Part shown: positions 35,683-44,982 of the stretch, piece after piece
Position numbering within the stretch: the stretch's first letter is position 1
Layout of the letters: each line of letters begins with the position of its first letter
Assembly: GCF_014174395.1 (NCBI RefSeq)
Contig: NZ_JABEQD010000005.1
Coordinates: 124,001 to 188,000, forward strand
DNA length: 64,000 nucleotides
Direction: 5' to 3'
Origin: Gluconacetobacter aggeris
Lineage (GTDB): Bacteria; Pseudomonadota; Alphaproteobacteria; Acetobacterales; Acetobacteraceae
The notes under the pieces: generated by a model
Database searches by the model: none
What the model saw: only the letters and a program-made list of their open reading frames with translations
What the model was told of the DNA's origin: nothing
Translations under genes and position numbers: made by a program

Positions 35683-36681
35683 ATGTTTCCGATGCTCAAG
35701 CCCGATCCGTTTCTGATCAGCCTTATCTGTACCGTCATCATCGCCACCATCCTGCCCTGTCACGGCGCCGCCGTGCCGGTCTTCCAGGATCTGGCGATCG
35801 CGGTCATTGCCGTGATGTTCTTCATGCAGGGTGCGCGCCTGTCGCGCCAGGCCGTGATGGGCGGCATCGTGAACTGGCGGCTGCACCTGGCCATCCTGCT
35901 GTGCACCTTCGCGCTGTTTCCGCTGCTGGGCCTGGGCCTGCATGCGCTGTTTCCCGGCCTGCTGCATCCGTCGGTCTGGCTGGGCATCCTGTTCCTGTGC
36001 TGCCTGCCCTCGACCGTGCAGTCCTCGATCGCCTTTACCTCGATCGCGCGCGGCAATGTGCCGGCTGCCGTCTGTGCGGCGACCACGTCCAATATCCTGG
36101 GCATCTTCATCACGCCGATCCTGACCGGGCTGGTGCTGGAGCGCCATGGCACGGCATCGGGCTCGGGCGGTGTCGTGGCCATCATGCTGCAATTGCTGCT
36201 GCCCTTCGTGCTGGGGCAGGTGCTGCAGCCATGGTTGGGCAAATGGGCGCATCGCAACAAGCGCCTGCTGTCCATGACCGACCGGGGGTCGATCCTGATC
36301 GTGGTCTATACCGCCTTCAGCGAGGCCGTGGTCCAGGGGCTGTGGCACAAGATGCCGCTATCGCAGATCGGGTTGATCCTGCTGGCGGACAGTATCCTGC
36401 TGGCCAGCGTGCTGCTGATCACCACGCTGGGCAGCCGCGTCCTGGGCTTTCCGCGGGAAGATGAGATTGCGATCGTGTTCTGCGGTTCGAAGAAGACGCT
36501 GGCCTCCGGCGTGCCGATGGCGAACGTGCTGTTTCCGCCCGCCACCGTCGGGCTGGTGGTACTGCCGCTGATGATCTTCCACCAGGTCCAGCTCTTCGTC
36601 TGCGCGGTGCTGGCCCGGCGCTATGCCGCCGCGTGGAACCGCCGGCAAGACGAGCCCGAGGCGCTGCCGAAGGCGTCCTGA
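35683..36681 (+). CDS. Bile acid:sodium symporter-family (BASS/YfeH-like) transporter
   Basis: Inner-membrane transporter of about 332 residues with 10 membrane segments. LPSTVQSSIAFTSIARGNVPAAVCAATTSN (about residues 115-144) and FCGSKKTLASGVPMANVLFP near residue 275 are the two crossing-helix signatures of the SBF-like family (DUF4137 branch). Real substrate in bacteria is unknown; pantoate or organic acids are possible. Start uncertain: GTG 35656, ATG 35683 and ATG 35692 are all in frame; 35683 has GCGGA immediately upstream. Confidence 0.85.
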   Translation: MFPMLKPDPFLISLICTVIIATILPCHGAAVPVFQDLAIAVIAVMFFMQGARLSRQAVMGGIVNWRLHLAILLCTFALFPLLGLGLHALFPGLLHPSVWLGILFLCCLPSTVQSSIAFTSIARGNVPAAVCAATTSNILGIFITPILTGLVLERHGTASGSGGVVAIMLQLLLPFVLGQVLQPWLGKWAHRNKRLLSMTDRGSILIVVYTAFSEAVVQGLWHKMPLSQIGLILLADSILLASVLLITTLGSRVLGFPREDEIAIVFCGSKKTLASGVPMANVLFPPATVGLVVLPLMIFHQVQLFVCAVLARRYAAAWNRRQDEPEALPKAS

Positions 36682-36695
36682 CGCGTCAGGACGCC
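36672..36695. terminator. 24-base perfect palindrome spanning two convergent stop codons
   Basis: GGCGTCCTGACG (36672-36683) is followed directly by its inverted copy (36684-36695). The transporter stop TGA (36679-36681) and the hydrolase-like gene stop (36688-36686 on the minus strand) are both inside the palindrome. It probably folds as a shared terminator in both transcripts. Confidence 0.6.
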
Positions 36696-37483
36696 AGAAA
36701 CGCGGTCAGCGCGTCCAGAAGCGCCTGGGGCTGTTCCTCGGGGATATAATAGCCGCACGCGATTTCGGCCTGGTTGAGCGGGCCGGTCGCGTAGGGGCGC
36801 CACAGATCGGCGGGGTTGTACCAGCCGCCCAGCCGCCCGTCGCGCGACCACACCACCAGCAGCGGGCAGGCAATGCGCAAATCCCCGGGATAGGGGGGGA
36901 TGCGATGATGGCCGTTCGCCCCCGGGGTCTCGCCCGCCGGCATGGTTTCCAGATAGTCGGCCACCGCCGAGCGGCTGAACGGTGCCACGGAATGCGGTGC
37001 TGGGCGGGTCCATTCCTCGGGCATCGCCATCGTGGCCGATTCGGGCTTGGGATGAAGCTGGGCGAACCAGCAGCTGCTGTAGCGCGACAGTTCGAAGGCC
37101 AGATCGGCGCGCCCCTGATGGCCCGGCGAGGGGATGCATTCGATCTCGGCCAGATGGGTCACCCGCTCCGGCGCCAGCCAGGCGGCATAGGCGGCGATGT
37201 GGCCGCCGGTGCCATGCCCCGCCACGGCCAGGTGCTCGTACCCCAGATCCGATGCCAGGCGCAGCAGTTCCTCTGCCTGGCGCCGGAAATCCAGGTCGCG
37301 CGGGAGGTCCGGACACAACACGGTGTGGGTGCGGGCCAGGTCGGGCGCGATGGCATGCCAGGCCACGTGGCTTTGCATCTGGCCGTGCAGCAGGACCAGC
37401 AGCTTGCCTTGTCCCCCAAGCCTGGCCCGGCGCGGGCTGTCGCCCCACGCCACTTCCGTCAATTCGAGTTTGCCGAAGAACAT
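36686..37483 (-). CDS. Alpha/beta-hydrolase-fold protein without catalytic nucleophile or histidine
   Basis: 265 residues resembling haloacetate dehalogenase/epoxide hydrolases: LLVLLHGQMQSHVAWHAIAPDL with the oxyanion HG at 33-34, nucleophile elbow AGHGTGGHIA, and C-terminal GYYIPEEQPQALLDALTAFL. In active members the elbow reads GHDRGG and the C-terminal motif GHFIPEE. Here the nucleophile Asp is Gly91 and the catalytic His is Tyr245. The gene is otherwise intact, so a binding or non-catalytic role is more likely than decay. ATG at 37483 is preferred; 37522 would add 13 residues. Confidence 0.75.
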   Translation of the reverse strand: MFFGKLELTEVAWGDSPRRARLGGQGKLLVLLHGQMQSHVAWHAIAPDLARTHTVLCPDLPRDLDFRRQAEELLRLASDLGYEHLAVAGHGTGGHIAAYAAWLAPERVTHLAEIECIPSPGHQGRADLAFELSRYSSCWFAQLHPKPESATMAMPEEWTRPAPHSVAPFSRSAVADYLETMPAGETPGANGHHRIPPYPGDLRIACPLLVVWSRDGRLGGWYNPADLWRPYATGPLNQAEIACGYYIPEEQPQALLDALTAFLAS

Positions 37484-37604
37484 ACAGGTTCCATTGAAGA
37501 CTTGATGCGCCCGATGGCACACATATAGGCACGCATCAAATTATTGGACAGAACCGTGCGACTGGCCAGCCTGCCGATCGCCGATAAAGGAAACGGACGC
37601 GCCC

Positions 37605-39044
37605 ATGACCGGTCTGGACCCCGACAATTGGGACGATCTGCGTCGTCTCGGCCACCGGATGATCGACGACATGGTCGACCGGCTGGCGACCCTGCGGGAT
37701 GGACCGGTCTGGCGCCCGATGCCCGATGGGGTGCGCACGGCGTTGCATGATGCCCTGCCGTCGGGCCCGACGTCGCCTGATATTCTCTACGAGCGGTTTC
37801 GCGCGCTGATCGCGCCCTATGCCACCGGCAATACGCATCCGGGCTTCATGGGCTGGGTCCATGGGGGTGGTACCGGGGTCGGCATGCTGGCCGAATTGCT
37901 GGCCGGCGGCCTGAATGCCAATTGCGGCGGCCGCGACCACGCGCCGGTCGAGATCGAGCGCGCGGTGATCGGCTGGGCGGCGCGGATCATGGGCTTTCCC
38001 GACGATGCCACCGGGCTGCTGGTCACCGGATCGTCGATGGCGAACATGATCGCGGTCGTGACCGCCAGCCGGGCGGCGCCCGACGGGCTGGCGCTGCGCC
38101 GGCAGGGTGTGGGGGGACGAAAGCTGGTCGGTTATGCCGCGGCGACCGCCCATGGCTGTATTGCCCGCGCGTTCGACCTGACGGGACTGGGGACGGATGC
38201 GTTGCGCGTGCTGCCGGTGGATTCGGAACATCGCATGGATCTGGCGGCGTTGCGGGCGGCCATTGCGGCCGACCGCGCGGCGGGGCTGGAGCCGTTTATC
38301 GTCATCGGCACCGCCGGTACCGTCGATACGGGCGCGATCGACGACCTGGGCACGATCGCGGAGATCGCGGCGGCAGACGGGCTCTGGTTCCATGTCGATG
38401 GGGCGTTCGGCGCGTTGGCCATGCTGTCGCCGACGCGCCGTGTGGCCCTGCGGGGGCTGGAGCGGGCGGACAGTGTGGCGTTCGATTTCCATAAATGGGC
38501 GCAGGTTCCCTATGATGCCGGATGCATCCTGGTCCGCACGCCGGGGCGGCAGGCGGCGGCATTCGCGCAGTCCCTGGCCTATCTGTCGCGCGAGGATCGG
38601 GGGCTGGCCGGCAATGCGCCCTGGTTCTGCGATCTGGGGCCGGACCTCTCACGCGGTTTTCGCGCGCTCAAGGTGTGGATGACGCTGGGCACCTACGGCA
38701 CCGACCGGATGGGCCTGATGGTCGATGAATGCTGTACCGTGGCGCAGCATCTGGCGCGGCGGGTGGATGCCGAGCCGCTGCTGGAACGTCTGGCGCCGGT
38801 GGGGCTGAACATCGTCTGTTTCCGCGTCCGCGTGCCGGGCGTGGATCTGGACTGGCTGAACGGCGAACTGGTGAAGGACCTGCACGAATCGGGTGTCGCC
38901 GCGCCGTCGACGACCATGGTGGACGGCGTGCGCGCGATTCGGGCCGCTATCGTCAACCACCGCACGGTGGCGGCGGATGTCGATGCAATGGTTGACGCGC
39001 TGCTGCGGCTGCTGGCGGAGCGGCTGGAAATCGTGGCGGATTGA
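37605..39044 (+). CDS. Group II pyridoxal-phosphate decarboxylase (aromatic amino-acid type)
   Basis: 479 residues. PLP-binding Lys297 lies in FDFHKWAQ, with His263/Asp265 in FHVDGAFG and the stacking His183 in TAHGC. NTHPGFMGWVHGGGT near residue 76 and GTAGTVDTGAIDDL complete the aromatic-L-amino-acid/glutamate decarboxylase fold. Which amino acid is used cannot be decided; bacterial relatives include tyrosine, tryptophan and DOPA decarboxylases. AAGGAAA ribosome site precedes the ATG. Single gene between the divergent hydrolase-like gene and convergent cobT. Confidence 0.87.
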   Translation: MTGLDPDNWDDLRRLGHRMIDDMVDRLATLRDGPVWRPMPDGVRTALHDALPSGPTSPDILYERFRALIAPYATGNTHPGFMGWVHGGGTGVGMLAELLAGGLNANCGGRDHAPVEIERAVIGWAARIMGFPDDATGLLVTGSSMANMIAVVTASRAAPDGLALRRQGVGGRKLVGYAAATAHGCIARAFDLTGLGTDALRVLPVDSEHRMDLAALRAAIAADRAAGLEPFIVIGTAGTVDTGAIDDLGTIAEIAAADGLWFHVDGAFGALAMLSPTRRVALRGLERADSVAFDFHKWAQVPYDAGCILVRTPGRQAAAFAQSLAYLSREDRGLAGNAPWFCDLGPDLSRGFRALKVWMTLGTYGTDRMGLMVDECCTVAQHLARRVDAEPLLERLAPVGLNIVCFRVRVPGVDLDWLNGELVKDLHESGVAAPSTTMVDGVRAIRAAIVNHRTVAADVDAMVDALLRLLAERLEIVAD

Positions 39045-39050
39045 CGGGAG

Positions 39051-39078
39051 GCCGCCGCGCCCATTTAGGCGCGGCGGC
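39051..39078. terminator. Bidirectional terminator between the decarboxylase gene and cobT
   Basis: GCCGCCGCGCC (39051-39061) and GGCGCGGCGGC (39068-39078) are perfect 11-base arms around a 6-base loop, overlapping the cobT stop codon. Confidence 0.65.
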
Positions 39079-40966
39079 GGATGGGGGTGGCGGCCCGTTC
39101 GTCGAACAGGTCGGAGAGTTCCTGCATCATCGTGCCGCCCAGTTCCTCGGCGTCCGAGATCGTGACCGCGCGGCGGTAATAGCGCGTGACGTCATGGCCG
39201 ATGCCGATGGCCACCAGTTCGACGCCGCTGCGACTTTCGATCTGGCCGATGACCTGGCGCAGATGCGTTTCCAGGTACGAGCCGGGATTGACCGAGAGGG
39301 TGCTGTCATCGACCGGGGCGCCGTCGGAAATCACCATCAGGATCTTCCGGCTTTCGTGGCGGCCCCGAAGGCGGCGCCATGCCCAGAGCAGGGCCTCACC
39401 GTCGATATTTTCCTTCAGCAGGCCTTCGCGCAGCATCAGGCCCAGATTCTTGCGCGCCCGGCGCCACGGCATGTCGGCCGATTTGTAGATGATATGCCGC
39501 AAATCGTTCAGGCGGCCGGGATTGGGAGGCTTGCCCTGCGCGACCCAGCGCTCGCGGCTCTGTCCGCCTTTCCAGGCCCGGGTGGTGAAGCCCAGCACCT
39601 CGACCTTCACCGCGCAGCGCTCCAGCGTGCGGGCCAGGATGTCGCCGCACATCGCGGCTACCGAGATGGGACGGCCGCGCATCGAGCCCGAATTGTCGAT
39701 CAGCAGCGTCACCACCGTATCGCGGAAATCCGTGTCGCGTTCGTGCTTGTAGGACAAAGAGAGGGTGGGATTGACCACGATCCGCGACAGGCGGCCGGCA
39801 TCGAGGATGCCTTCCTCCAGGTCGAATTCCCAGGCGCGGGTCTGCTGGGCCAGCAGGCGGCGCTGCATGCGGTTGGCCAGGCGCGACACCACGCCCTGGA
39901 GGCTGAGCAATTGCTGGTCGAGCTGCTGGCGCAGCCGGCTCAGTTCCTCGGGGTCGCACAGATCTTCGGCCGCGATCTCTTCGTCGAACTGCGTCGTAAA
40001 GGCGTGGTAGACGTTCGCGGGATCTTCTGCCGTCTGGTTGTCGGCGCCACGCGGGCCGCCGGCTTCCTCCGACCCGGCGGCCTCGCCGGGCTCGGCATCG
40101 TCGGCATCCTCGTCGCCCATGCCGGTGCCTTGCGCCAACTGGGGCTGCAGGCCGGATTCGTCCTCTTGCAGTCCGGACGCGTCTTCCTGCTTCTGCGGCT
40201 GCTGGTCTTCGGGCGATTCGGAGGGCTGGTCTTCGGATTCGTCGGACGAGGCGCTGTCGCTGCCCTCCGCGTCTTCCTCGATTTCGGCTTCGCCCTCGAT
40301 CAGTTCGCAGGCCACCAGCAGGCGGCGCGCCGCCCGGGCGAAGGCCCGCTGGTCCTCCTGGGTCGCGGCCATGTCCTTCAATGCGCGCTGGGCAGCGGGG
40401 CCAAGATGGTCGCGCCATTTGTCGGCGATCGCGCGCATGGAATCGGGTACCGGTTCGCCGGTCAGCGTCTCGCGCGCCAGCAGCGACAGGGCGACGGGCA
40501 GCGGGATCTGCTCGCGCCGTTCGGCACGGTCATAGCCGGAATCGTGATATTCGCGCTCGATCTTATGTTTCAGGTTGGCGGCGACGCCGGACATATAGCG
40601 GGCGCCCACGCTTTCCACGCGGGCCTGTTCCAGCGCTTCGTAGGCTGCGCGGGCATCGGCCGGTTCGGGCCGGGTGGCGGCGTGCAGCGCGGCATCGTGA
40701 TGGCGCAGCCGCAGGGCCGCCGCGTCGGCGGCGCCACGGACGCGATCGATATCGGCTTCCTGCAGGTTCGCGCCCGGCTGGGGCAGGCGTACATGCTCGC
40801 CGCTGACGGCGGCGGCGGCGGGAATCGGGCCGCTCTGGAAGATCACGTCGGCGTTCGCGCGGCCGCCCAGCGCGCGCAGCACGCCGACGGTCGCGCGCTT
40901 GAACGCGTCCGCCCGTTCGGCGGCGGCCTGGCGGGCGGACAGGATGTCGTTCTTACGTTCGCGCAT
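39065..40966 (-). CDS. cobT: Cobaltochelatase subunit CobT
   Basis: Large AAA-associated subunit of the aerobic cobalt chelatase that inserts Co into hydrogenobyrinate diamide during B12 synthesis. 633 residues: helical N-terminal part, a strongly acidic, Ser/Glu/Gln-rich linker (about 223-315), and a C-terminal von Willebrand A-type domain with MIDAS motif DNSGSMRG (Asp424, Ser426, Ser428) and [10 protein letters not shown]. It follows cobS by 15 bases. CobN and the rest of the B12 pathway are not in this window. Confidence 0.93.
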   Translation of the reverse strand: MRERKNDILSARQAAAERADAFKRATVGVLRALGGRANADVIFQSGPIPAAAAVSGEHVRLPQPGANLQEADIDRVRGAADAAALRLRHHDAALHAATRPEPADARAAYEALEQARVESVGARYMSGVAANLKHKIEREYHDSGYDRAERREQIPLPVALSLLARETLTGEPVPDSMRAIADKWRDHLGPAAQRALKDMAATQEDQRAFARAARRLLVACELIEGEAEIEEDAEGSDSASSDESEDQPSESPEDQQPQKQEDASGLQEDESGLQPQLAQGTGMGDEDADDAEPGEAAGSEEAGGPRGADNQTAEDPANVYHAFTTQFDEEIAAEDLCDPEELSRLRQQLDQQLLSLQGVVSRLANRMQRRLLAQQTRAWEFDLEEGILDAGRLSRIVVNPTLSLSYKHERDTDFRDTVVTLLIDNSGSMRGRPISVAAMCGDILARTLERCAVKVEVLGFTTRAWKGGQSRERWVAQGKPPNPGRLNDLRHIIYKSADMPWRRARKNLGLMLREGLLKENIDGEALLWAWRRLRGRHESRKILMVISDGAPVDDSTLSVNPGSYLETHLRQVIGQIESRSGVELVAIGIGHDVTRYYRRAVTISDAEELGGTMMQELSDLFDERAATPIRRRA

Positions 40967-40981
40967 GGCGGCGCCGGCCGA

Positions 40982-42016
40982 TCAGCGCGCGCGCGGCGCG
41001 GTGCCGGTGGGGTCGACGTTGAAGCAGCGCTGGTAATATTCCGCCACCGTCTGCCGCTCCGCCTCGTCGCACTTGTTGAGGAAGGTGACCCGGAACGCGA
41101 ATTCCAGGTCCTGGAAGATCCGATAATTCTCCGCCCAGCTGATCACCGTGCGCGGTGACATGACGGTGGAGATATCTCCGGCGATGAAGCCCGCGCGCGT
41201 CAGGTCGGCCAGGGCCACCATGCTCTCGATCCGCTTGCGGGCCGGCGCGTCGCTGGGATCGACGCCCATCTTGGCCATCACGATGGCCGTTTCCTGGGCG
41301 TGGGGCAGGTAGTTGAGGGTGGTTACGATATTCCAGCGATCCATCTGGCCCTGATTGATCTGCTGGGTGCCGTGATACAGGCCCGTCGTATCGCCCAGCC
41401 CGACCGTGTTGGCGGTGGCGAACAGGCGGAAGAACGGATGGGGGCGGATGACGCGGTTCTGGTCCAGCAGCGTCAGGTGGCCTTCGACTTCCAGCACGCG
41501 CTGGATGACGAACATCACGTCGGGGCGGCCGGCATCATATTCGTCGAACACCAGGGCGCACGGGCGTTGCAGCGCCCACGGCAGCAGGCCCTCGCGGAAT
41601 TCCGTCACCTGCTTGCCGTCGCGCAGCACGATCGCATCCTTGCCGATCAGGTCGATGCGCGAGATGTGGCTGTCGAGATTGATGCGGATGCAGGGCCAGT
41701 TGAGGCGCGAGGCCACCTGTTCGACATGCGACGACTTGCCGGTGCCGTGATAGCCCTGGATCATGACCCGGCGGTTGAACGCGAAGCCCGCCAGGATCGC
41801 CAGCGTGGTATCGTGGTCGAAACGGTAGGTCGGGTCGGCATCGGGCACATGATCGGTGCGGATCGAGAAGGCGGGAACCTGCAGATCGCTGTCGATGCCG
41901 AAGATTTCGCGGGCCGAAACCGTCAGGTCGGGCGCGCCGGACAGGGCCGAGATCGGCGGCAGGGCCTCTCCGTTCTCGTCTACGGCTCCGGCTGTCAGGG
42001 TGGCGAGGTCATTCAT
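40982..42016 (-). CDS. cobS: Cobaltochelatase subunit CobS
   Basis: AAA+ ATPase that powers the CobN-CobS-CobT chelatase, and related to MoxR-type ATPases. 344 residues from ATG at 42016: Walker A GYHGTGKS (88-95), Walker B ALVFDEYD (about 152), sensor 1 FATANTVG. Upstream ATG at 42058 would add 14 residues and is less likely. On the minus strand a TATAGT (42159-42154) stands 138 bases upstream in the gap after the J-domain gene and may be a minus-10, though no good minus-35 accompanies it. Confidence 0.94.
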   Translation of the reverse strand: MNDLATLTAGAVDENGEALPPISALSGAPDLTVSAREIFGIDSDLQVPAFSIRTDHVPDADPTYRFDHDTTLAILAGFAFNRRVMIQGYHGTGKSSHVEQVASRLNWPCIRINLDSHISRIDLIGKDAIVLRDGKQVTEFREGLLPWALQRPCALVFDEYDAGRPDVMFVIQRVLEVEGHLTLLDQNRVIRPHPFFRLFATANTVGLGDTTGLYHGTQQINQGQMDRWNIVTTLNYLPHAQETAIVMAKMGVDPSDAPARKRIESMVALADLTRAGFIAGDISTVMSPRTVISWAENYRIFQDLEFAFRVTFLNKCDEAERQTVAEYYQRCFNVDPTGTAPRAR

Positions 42017-42184
42017 AGGGGTTGCATCCGTCACGGCTGGTAGGTCCGGACACGCCATGATGTGGCGTTGTCCCGCATCCTGTTCTGGTCTCTGGCTTCC
42101 TGTCTTCGGCGCCCGGTTGGTGCCTGCGGCGTTCTCTCGACGTTTCCGGTGTCACTATAGACGCTATCGCCGGCAAGGCCATGC

Positions 42185-42787
42185 CTACGCGGTACGTTCC
42201 AGGTCGGCTTCCCGCGCCGAGGCAAGGTGGGCGCGCAGCGTGGTGTAGGCGACGTTGATGCTCTTCAGCAGTTCCTCCGACTGGCGGTCGCCGCCATTGG
42301 CGTCGGGATGATGCCGCCGTGCCAGGTCCTTGTAGCGCATTTTCAGCTCGTCCATCGACAGCGGCCAGTCCAGGCCGAGCATGTCCAGCGGCTGGCGCAG
42401 CGCCTCGGGCATGTCGGGGCGGGCCGGGGTGCCGGCGCGTGGCCCGGTGCGGCGCGCGCCGTCCATCAAATCCATCGGGTCGATGAAATCGTCCGGCCCG
42501 AGGCGGGCGGCGCGCTGGCCCAGCCGCCAGGAGGGGCGGTTCCAGGACACGTCATCGCGGATATGTGCCTCGATCTGGCCGGGGGACATGCCTTTATAAT
42601 AATCCCACCGTGCATTGTACTCGCGCACATGGGGCAGACAGAACCAGAAATACTCGTTCAGCGCATCGCGTGACTTCGGTGCGCGGTAGCCGGCATTCTC
42701 GTCGCATCCGGCCATGTCGCAGCACCGGGCCGGCGCATCCGGATCGGGGTCGAAAGCCCGGTGACGTGTGTTCTTTCGGGTCATCAT
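42185..42787 (-). CDS. J-domain (DnaJ-like) protein upstream of cobS
   Basis: 200 residues. A Cys-containing N-terminal part (RCCDMAGCDENAGYRAPKS ... FCLPHVREYN), similar to a small zinc-binding motif, precedes a C-terminal J domain (LGLDWPLSMDELKMRYKDLARRHHPDANGG) with intact HPD. This architecture and its position before cobS-cobT are conserved in alphaproteobacteria. It probably recruits DnaK to a specific client; the cobaltochelatase is a candidate by location only. Divergent from bolA, whose start is 73 bases away. Confidence 0.88.
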   Translation of the reverse strand: MMTRKNTRHRAFDPDPDAPARCCDMAGCDENAGYRAPKSRDALNEYFWFCLPHVREYNARWDYYKGMSPGQIEAHIRDDVSWNRPSWRLGQRAARLGPDDFIDPMDLMDGARRTGPRAGTPARPDMPEALRQPLDMLGLDWPLSMDELKMRYKDLARRHHPDANGGDRQSEELLKSINVAYTTLRAHLASAREADLERTA

Positions 42788-42859
42788 CTGGCGTTATGTG
42801 CGTTCGAACCGTATTCGTGCAAGAGCCAAGAGAGACAGTCAGTAGAGGGAACGGGAACA

Positions 42860-43201
42860 GTGAACAGCACGGAACATGCGCATGCGGCACCGCCTCTGGC
42901 CGAGGACAGGAGAGTGGGCCGGATCGGCCGGGCGCTCCGCGCGCAACTGGCTCCGAGCCTGATCGAAATCGAGGATGACAGCGGCCGTCATGCCGGGCAT
43001 GCGGGGATGCGCGGGGCCCCCGCAGGGGGCGAGACCCATTTCAATGTGCTGGTGGTCAGCGCCGCGTTCGACGGGTTGGCGCGCGTGCAGCGGTCGCGGC
43101 TGGTGCATGAGCTGCTGGCGCCGGAATTTGCCTCCGGCCTGCATGCGCTGTCGCTGACATTGCGCACGCCTGCCGAGCAGGCCCGGATCGCGGGCGCATG
43201 A
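42860..43201 (+). CDS. bolA: BolA family protein
   Basis: Small KH-like-fold protein of the BolA/IbaG family, often a partner of monothiol glutaredoxins in iron-sulfur cluster handling. 113 residues from GTG at 42860, which has AGAGGGAACGGG upstream; the core ETHFNVLVVSAAFDGLARVQRSRLVHELLAPEF is diagnostic. A Gly/Ala-rich insert before it is lineage-specific. Stop overlaps the LolA-like gene start (ATGA). Confidence 0.87.
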   Translation: MNSTEHAHAAPPLAEDRRVGRIGRALRAQLAPSLIEIEDDSGRHAGHAGMRGAPAGGETHFNVLVVSAAFDGLARVQRSRLVHELLAPEFASGLHALSLTLRTPAEQARIAGA

Positions 43202-43806
43202 GCCGTCGCGTCATCCTGTCGCGCCGGCTTTTCCTGGCCGCGCCCCTGGCCGTGGCGGCCTGCCAGGCATCGCCCGGCGCGGTGGACGTGCATGACGTCG
43301 CGCGGGTCGAACGCTACCTGAACACCACGCACGGTCTGACCGCCCAGGTTGTTCAGACCTGGCCCGATGGCGGGGTCGGAGAGGGGACGCTGTCCTACGA
43401 ACCGGGCAATCTGCGTCTGGATTACCGGACGCCGCACCCGATGCGGCTGGTGGCGGCGGGCGGGCACCTGGTGTTTCGTGACGCGCAGCGCCAGTCGGTG
43501 ACGCGGATGAACCTGTCGCACCAGCCGCTGGGGCTGTTGCTGGCCACGCCCGTGCATCTGGGGGGCGCGGTGGTCGTTACCGCGATCCGGCACGGTGCCA
43601 ATGTGCTGCAGATCTCGATGGCGCGCAGCGACAATCCGTCGCAGGGCCTGTTGACGCTGGGATTCTCCGATTTCGCCGGGCAATTGTCGCTGGTCGCGAT
43701 CGACCTGATGGATGCGCGGCGCAACAGCACGCGCCTGCATCTGACCGGTGTGCGGACCGGGACGGACTTCCCGCCCGATTTCTTTTCACTGAGCGCGCCG
43801 CTGTAA
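43198..43806 (+). CDS. LolA-like outer-membrane lipoprotein carrier family protein with Tat/lipoprotein signal
   Basis: 202 residues with LolA-fold features: GEGTLSYEPGNLRLDYRTPHPMRLVAAGGHLVFRD and LGLLLATPVHL. LolA normally is a soluble periplasmic chaperone, but this signal reads SRRLFLAAPLAVAACQ, combining a twin-arginine motif with a lipobox (VAAC, Cys at about residue 22). It may therefore be anchored as a lipoprotein and exported folded, or be a LolA relative with another job. Coupled to bolA by ATGA and followed by a strong terminator. Confidence 0.83.
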   Translation: MSRRVILSRRLFLAAPLAVAACQASPGAVDVHDVARVERYLNTTHGLTAQVVQTWPDGGVGEGTLSYEPGNLRLDYRTPHPMRLVAAGGHLVFRDAQRQSVTRMNLSHQPLGLLLATPVHLGGAVVVTAIRHGANVLQISMARSDNPSQGLLTLGFSDFAGQLSLVAIDLMDARRNSTRLHLTGVRTGTDFPPDFFSLSAPL

Positions 43807-43821
43807 CCCGGCGCGCTTTTT
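43792..43821 (+). terminator. Intrinsic terminator of the bolA-lolA-like operon
   Basis: AGCGCGCCG (43792-43800) and CGGCGCGCT (43809-43817), then a run of five T (43817-43821). The first arm lies in the last codons of the gene and the stop is in the loop. Confidence 0.8.
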
Positions 43822-43825
43822 GCCG

Positions 43826-44506
43826 TCAGGCATCCCCGATCGGCGTCGGGGTGCTGCCGAACAGATCCTGCCAGTTGGCGCGCAGCGCCTCGTCCACGGT
43901 GGCCATGTCCACGTTGCGGCCCAGCTCGTGCAGGCTGGTCACGCCGTGCTCGCGGATGCCGCAGGGCACGATGCCCTCGAAATGGGCCAGATTCGGCGCC
44001 ACGTTCAGCGCCACGCCATGCCAGCAGGTCCAGCGCGTAACCCGGACGCCCAGGGCCGCGACCTTGCTTTCGCGCCCGGTGAGGGGATCGACGACCCAGA
44101 CGCCGATTCTGTCCGCGCGCCGTTCGCCCGTCACGTCGAACCGGCGCAATGTCCGGATCAGCCATTCTTCCAGCGCATGGACATAGGCGCGCAGGTCGCG
44201 TGCCGGCACCGTGCCCTGCTGGCTGGTGAGGTCCAGCATTACATAGGCCACCCGCTGGCCCGGACCGTGATAGGTCCATTGCCCGCCCCGGCCGGCGGCA
44301 TGGGTGGGGAATCCGGAGGGATTGAACAGATCTTCCTGCCGGGCCGATGTGCCGGCCGTGTAGGTGGGGGGATGTTCCAGCAGCCAGACCCGTTCGGGCA
44401 GGCTGCCGTCGCGGATTCCCGCCACCTGTCGCTCCATCCCGGCGATCGCGTCGGGGTAGGGAACCGGTACCCGGCTTGAATTCCACAGAATTGTCTTTTC
44501 GGTCAT
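43826..44506 (-). CDS. lipB: Octanoyl-[acyl-carrier-protein]:protein octanoyltransferase
   Basis: Transfers octanoate from acyl carrier protein to the lipoyl domains of 2-oxoacid dehydrogenases and the glycine cleavage H protein, the first step of lipoate synthesis. 226 residues from ATG at 44506 (44524 adds six). [17 protein letters not shown] is the acyl-binding motif; the catalytic Lys148 (RESKVAALG) and Cys182 ([14 protein letters not shown]) are both present. LipA is not in the window. Confidence 0.94.
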   Translation of the reverse strand: MTEKTILWNSSRVPVPYPDAIAGMERQVAGIRDGSLPERVWLLEHPPTYTAGTSARQEDLFNPSGFPTHAAGRGGQWTYHGPGQRVAYVMLDLTSQQGTVPARDLRAYVHALEEWLIRTLRRFDVTGERRADRIGVWVVDPLTGRESKVAALGVRVTRWTCWHGVALNVAPNLAHFEGIVPCGIREHGVTSLHELGRNVDMATVDEALRANWQDLFGSTPTPIGDA

Positions 44507-44580
44507 TGCCCCTCGAACCTGCATCGTCTATACGGCCTTCCGTCACACGGTATCGCTCAGGCGGTAACCGATGTCACGGT

Positions 44581-44666
44581 GCGGTCGTGGCGGAATGGTA
44601 GACGCGCAAGCTTGAGGTGCTTGTGGGGGCAACCCCGTGGAAGTTCGAGTCTTCTCGACCGCACCA
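44581..44666 (+). tRNA. tRNA-Leu (anticodon GAG)
   Basis: 86 bases with encoded CCA. Acceptor arms GCGGTCG (44581-44587) and CGACCGC (44656-44662); discriminator A; anticodon stem CAAGC/GCTTG around loop TTGAGGT, so anticodon GAG (44614-44616) reading CTC and CTT. Long variable arm (GGGG-CAA-CCCC) and TTCGAGT T-loop are typical of tRNA-Leu. Confidence 0.95.
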
Positions 44667-44699
44667 ATCGACAGGCCGGCATGGCCGGCAACGATTGGT
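44663..44699 (+). terminator. Hairpin overlapping the tRNA-Leu 3' end (probable terminator)
   Basis: ACCAATCG (44663-44670, including the CCA) and CGATTGGT (44692-44699) enclose an inner GCCGGC/GCCGGC stem. Only a short T-rich stretch follows. Confidence 0.5.
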
Positions 44700-44982
44700 T
44701 CTCAGCTGAAATCAGAGCGAAATGCGACCTCCACCATCTCGGTGGCAGCCCGTCGGCGCGTGCTGTTTTATGGCGCTCTCATGTGGCATGATGGCCGGCC
44801 GAAGAGGCCTGGGAGGGGCAGCCTTCTGGCCCATCGTCTTATTTTGCCTCACTTAAGTCATTTTTTTTTACCATTTATCAGTTAGAACGAAATGCGGGCA
44901 CGGTCGTTGTTTTCATACGCCGCGACCGTTCGTGATGCGTGCGTGTGCTCTGAATTTCAACGATGGATCGAAGGTAACGCTT
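44700..44982. other. AT-richer spacer upstream of galU, no gene
   Basis: Holds a run of nine T (44861-44869) inside a low-GC stretch, 110 bases before galU. It probably contains the galU promoter, but no hexamer pair with proper spacing stands out. Confidence 0.5.

Noticed and set aside
39041-41158. 705-codon open frame on the plus strand opposite cobT and cobS
   Set aside because: It is antisense to two certain genes; high GC keeps the opposite strand free of stops, and the translation is low-complexity with no family match.
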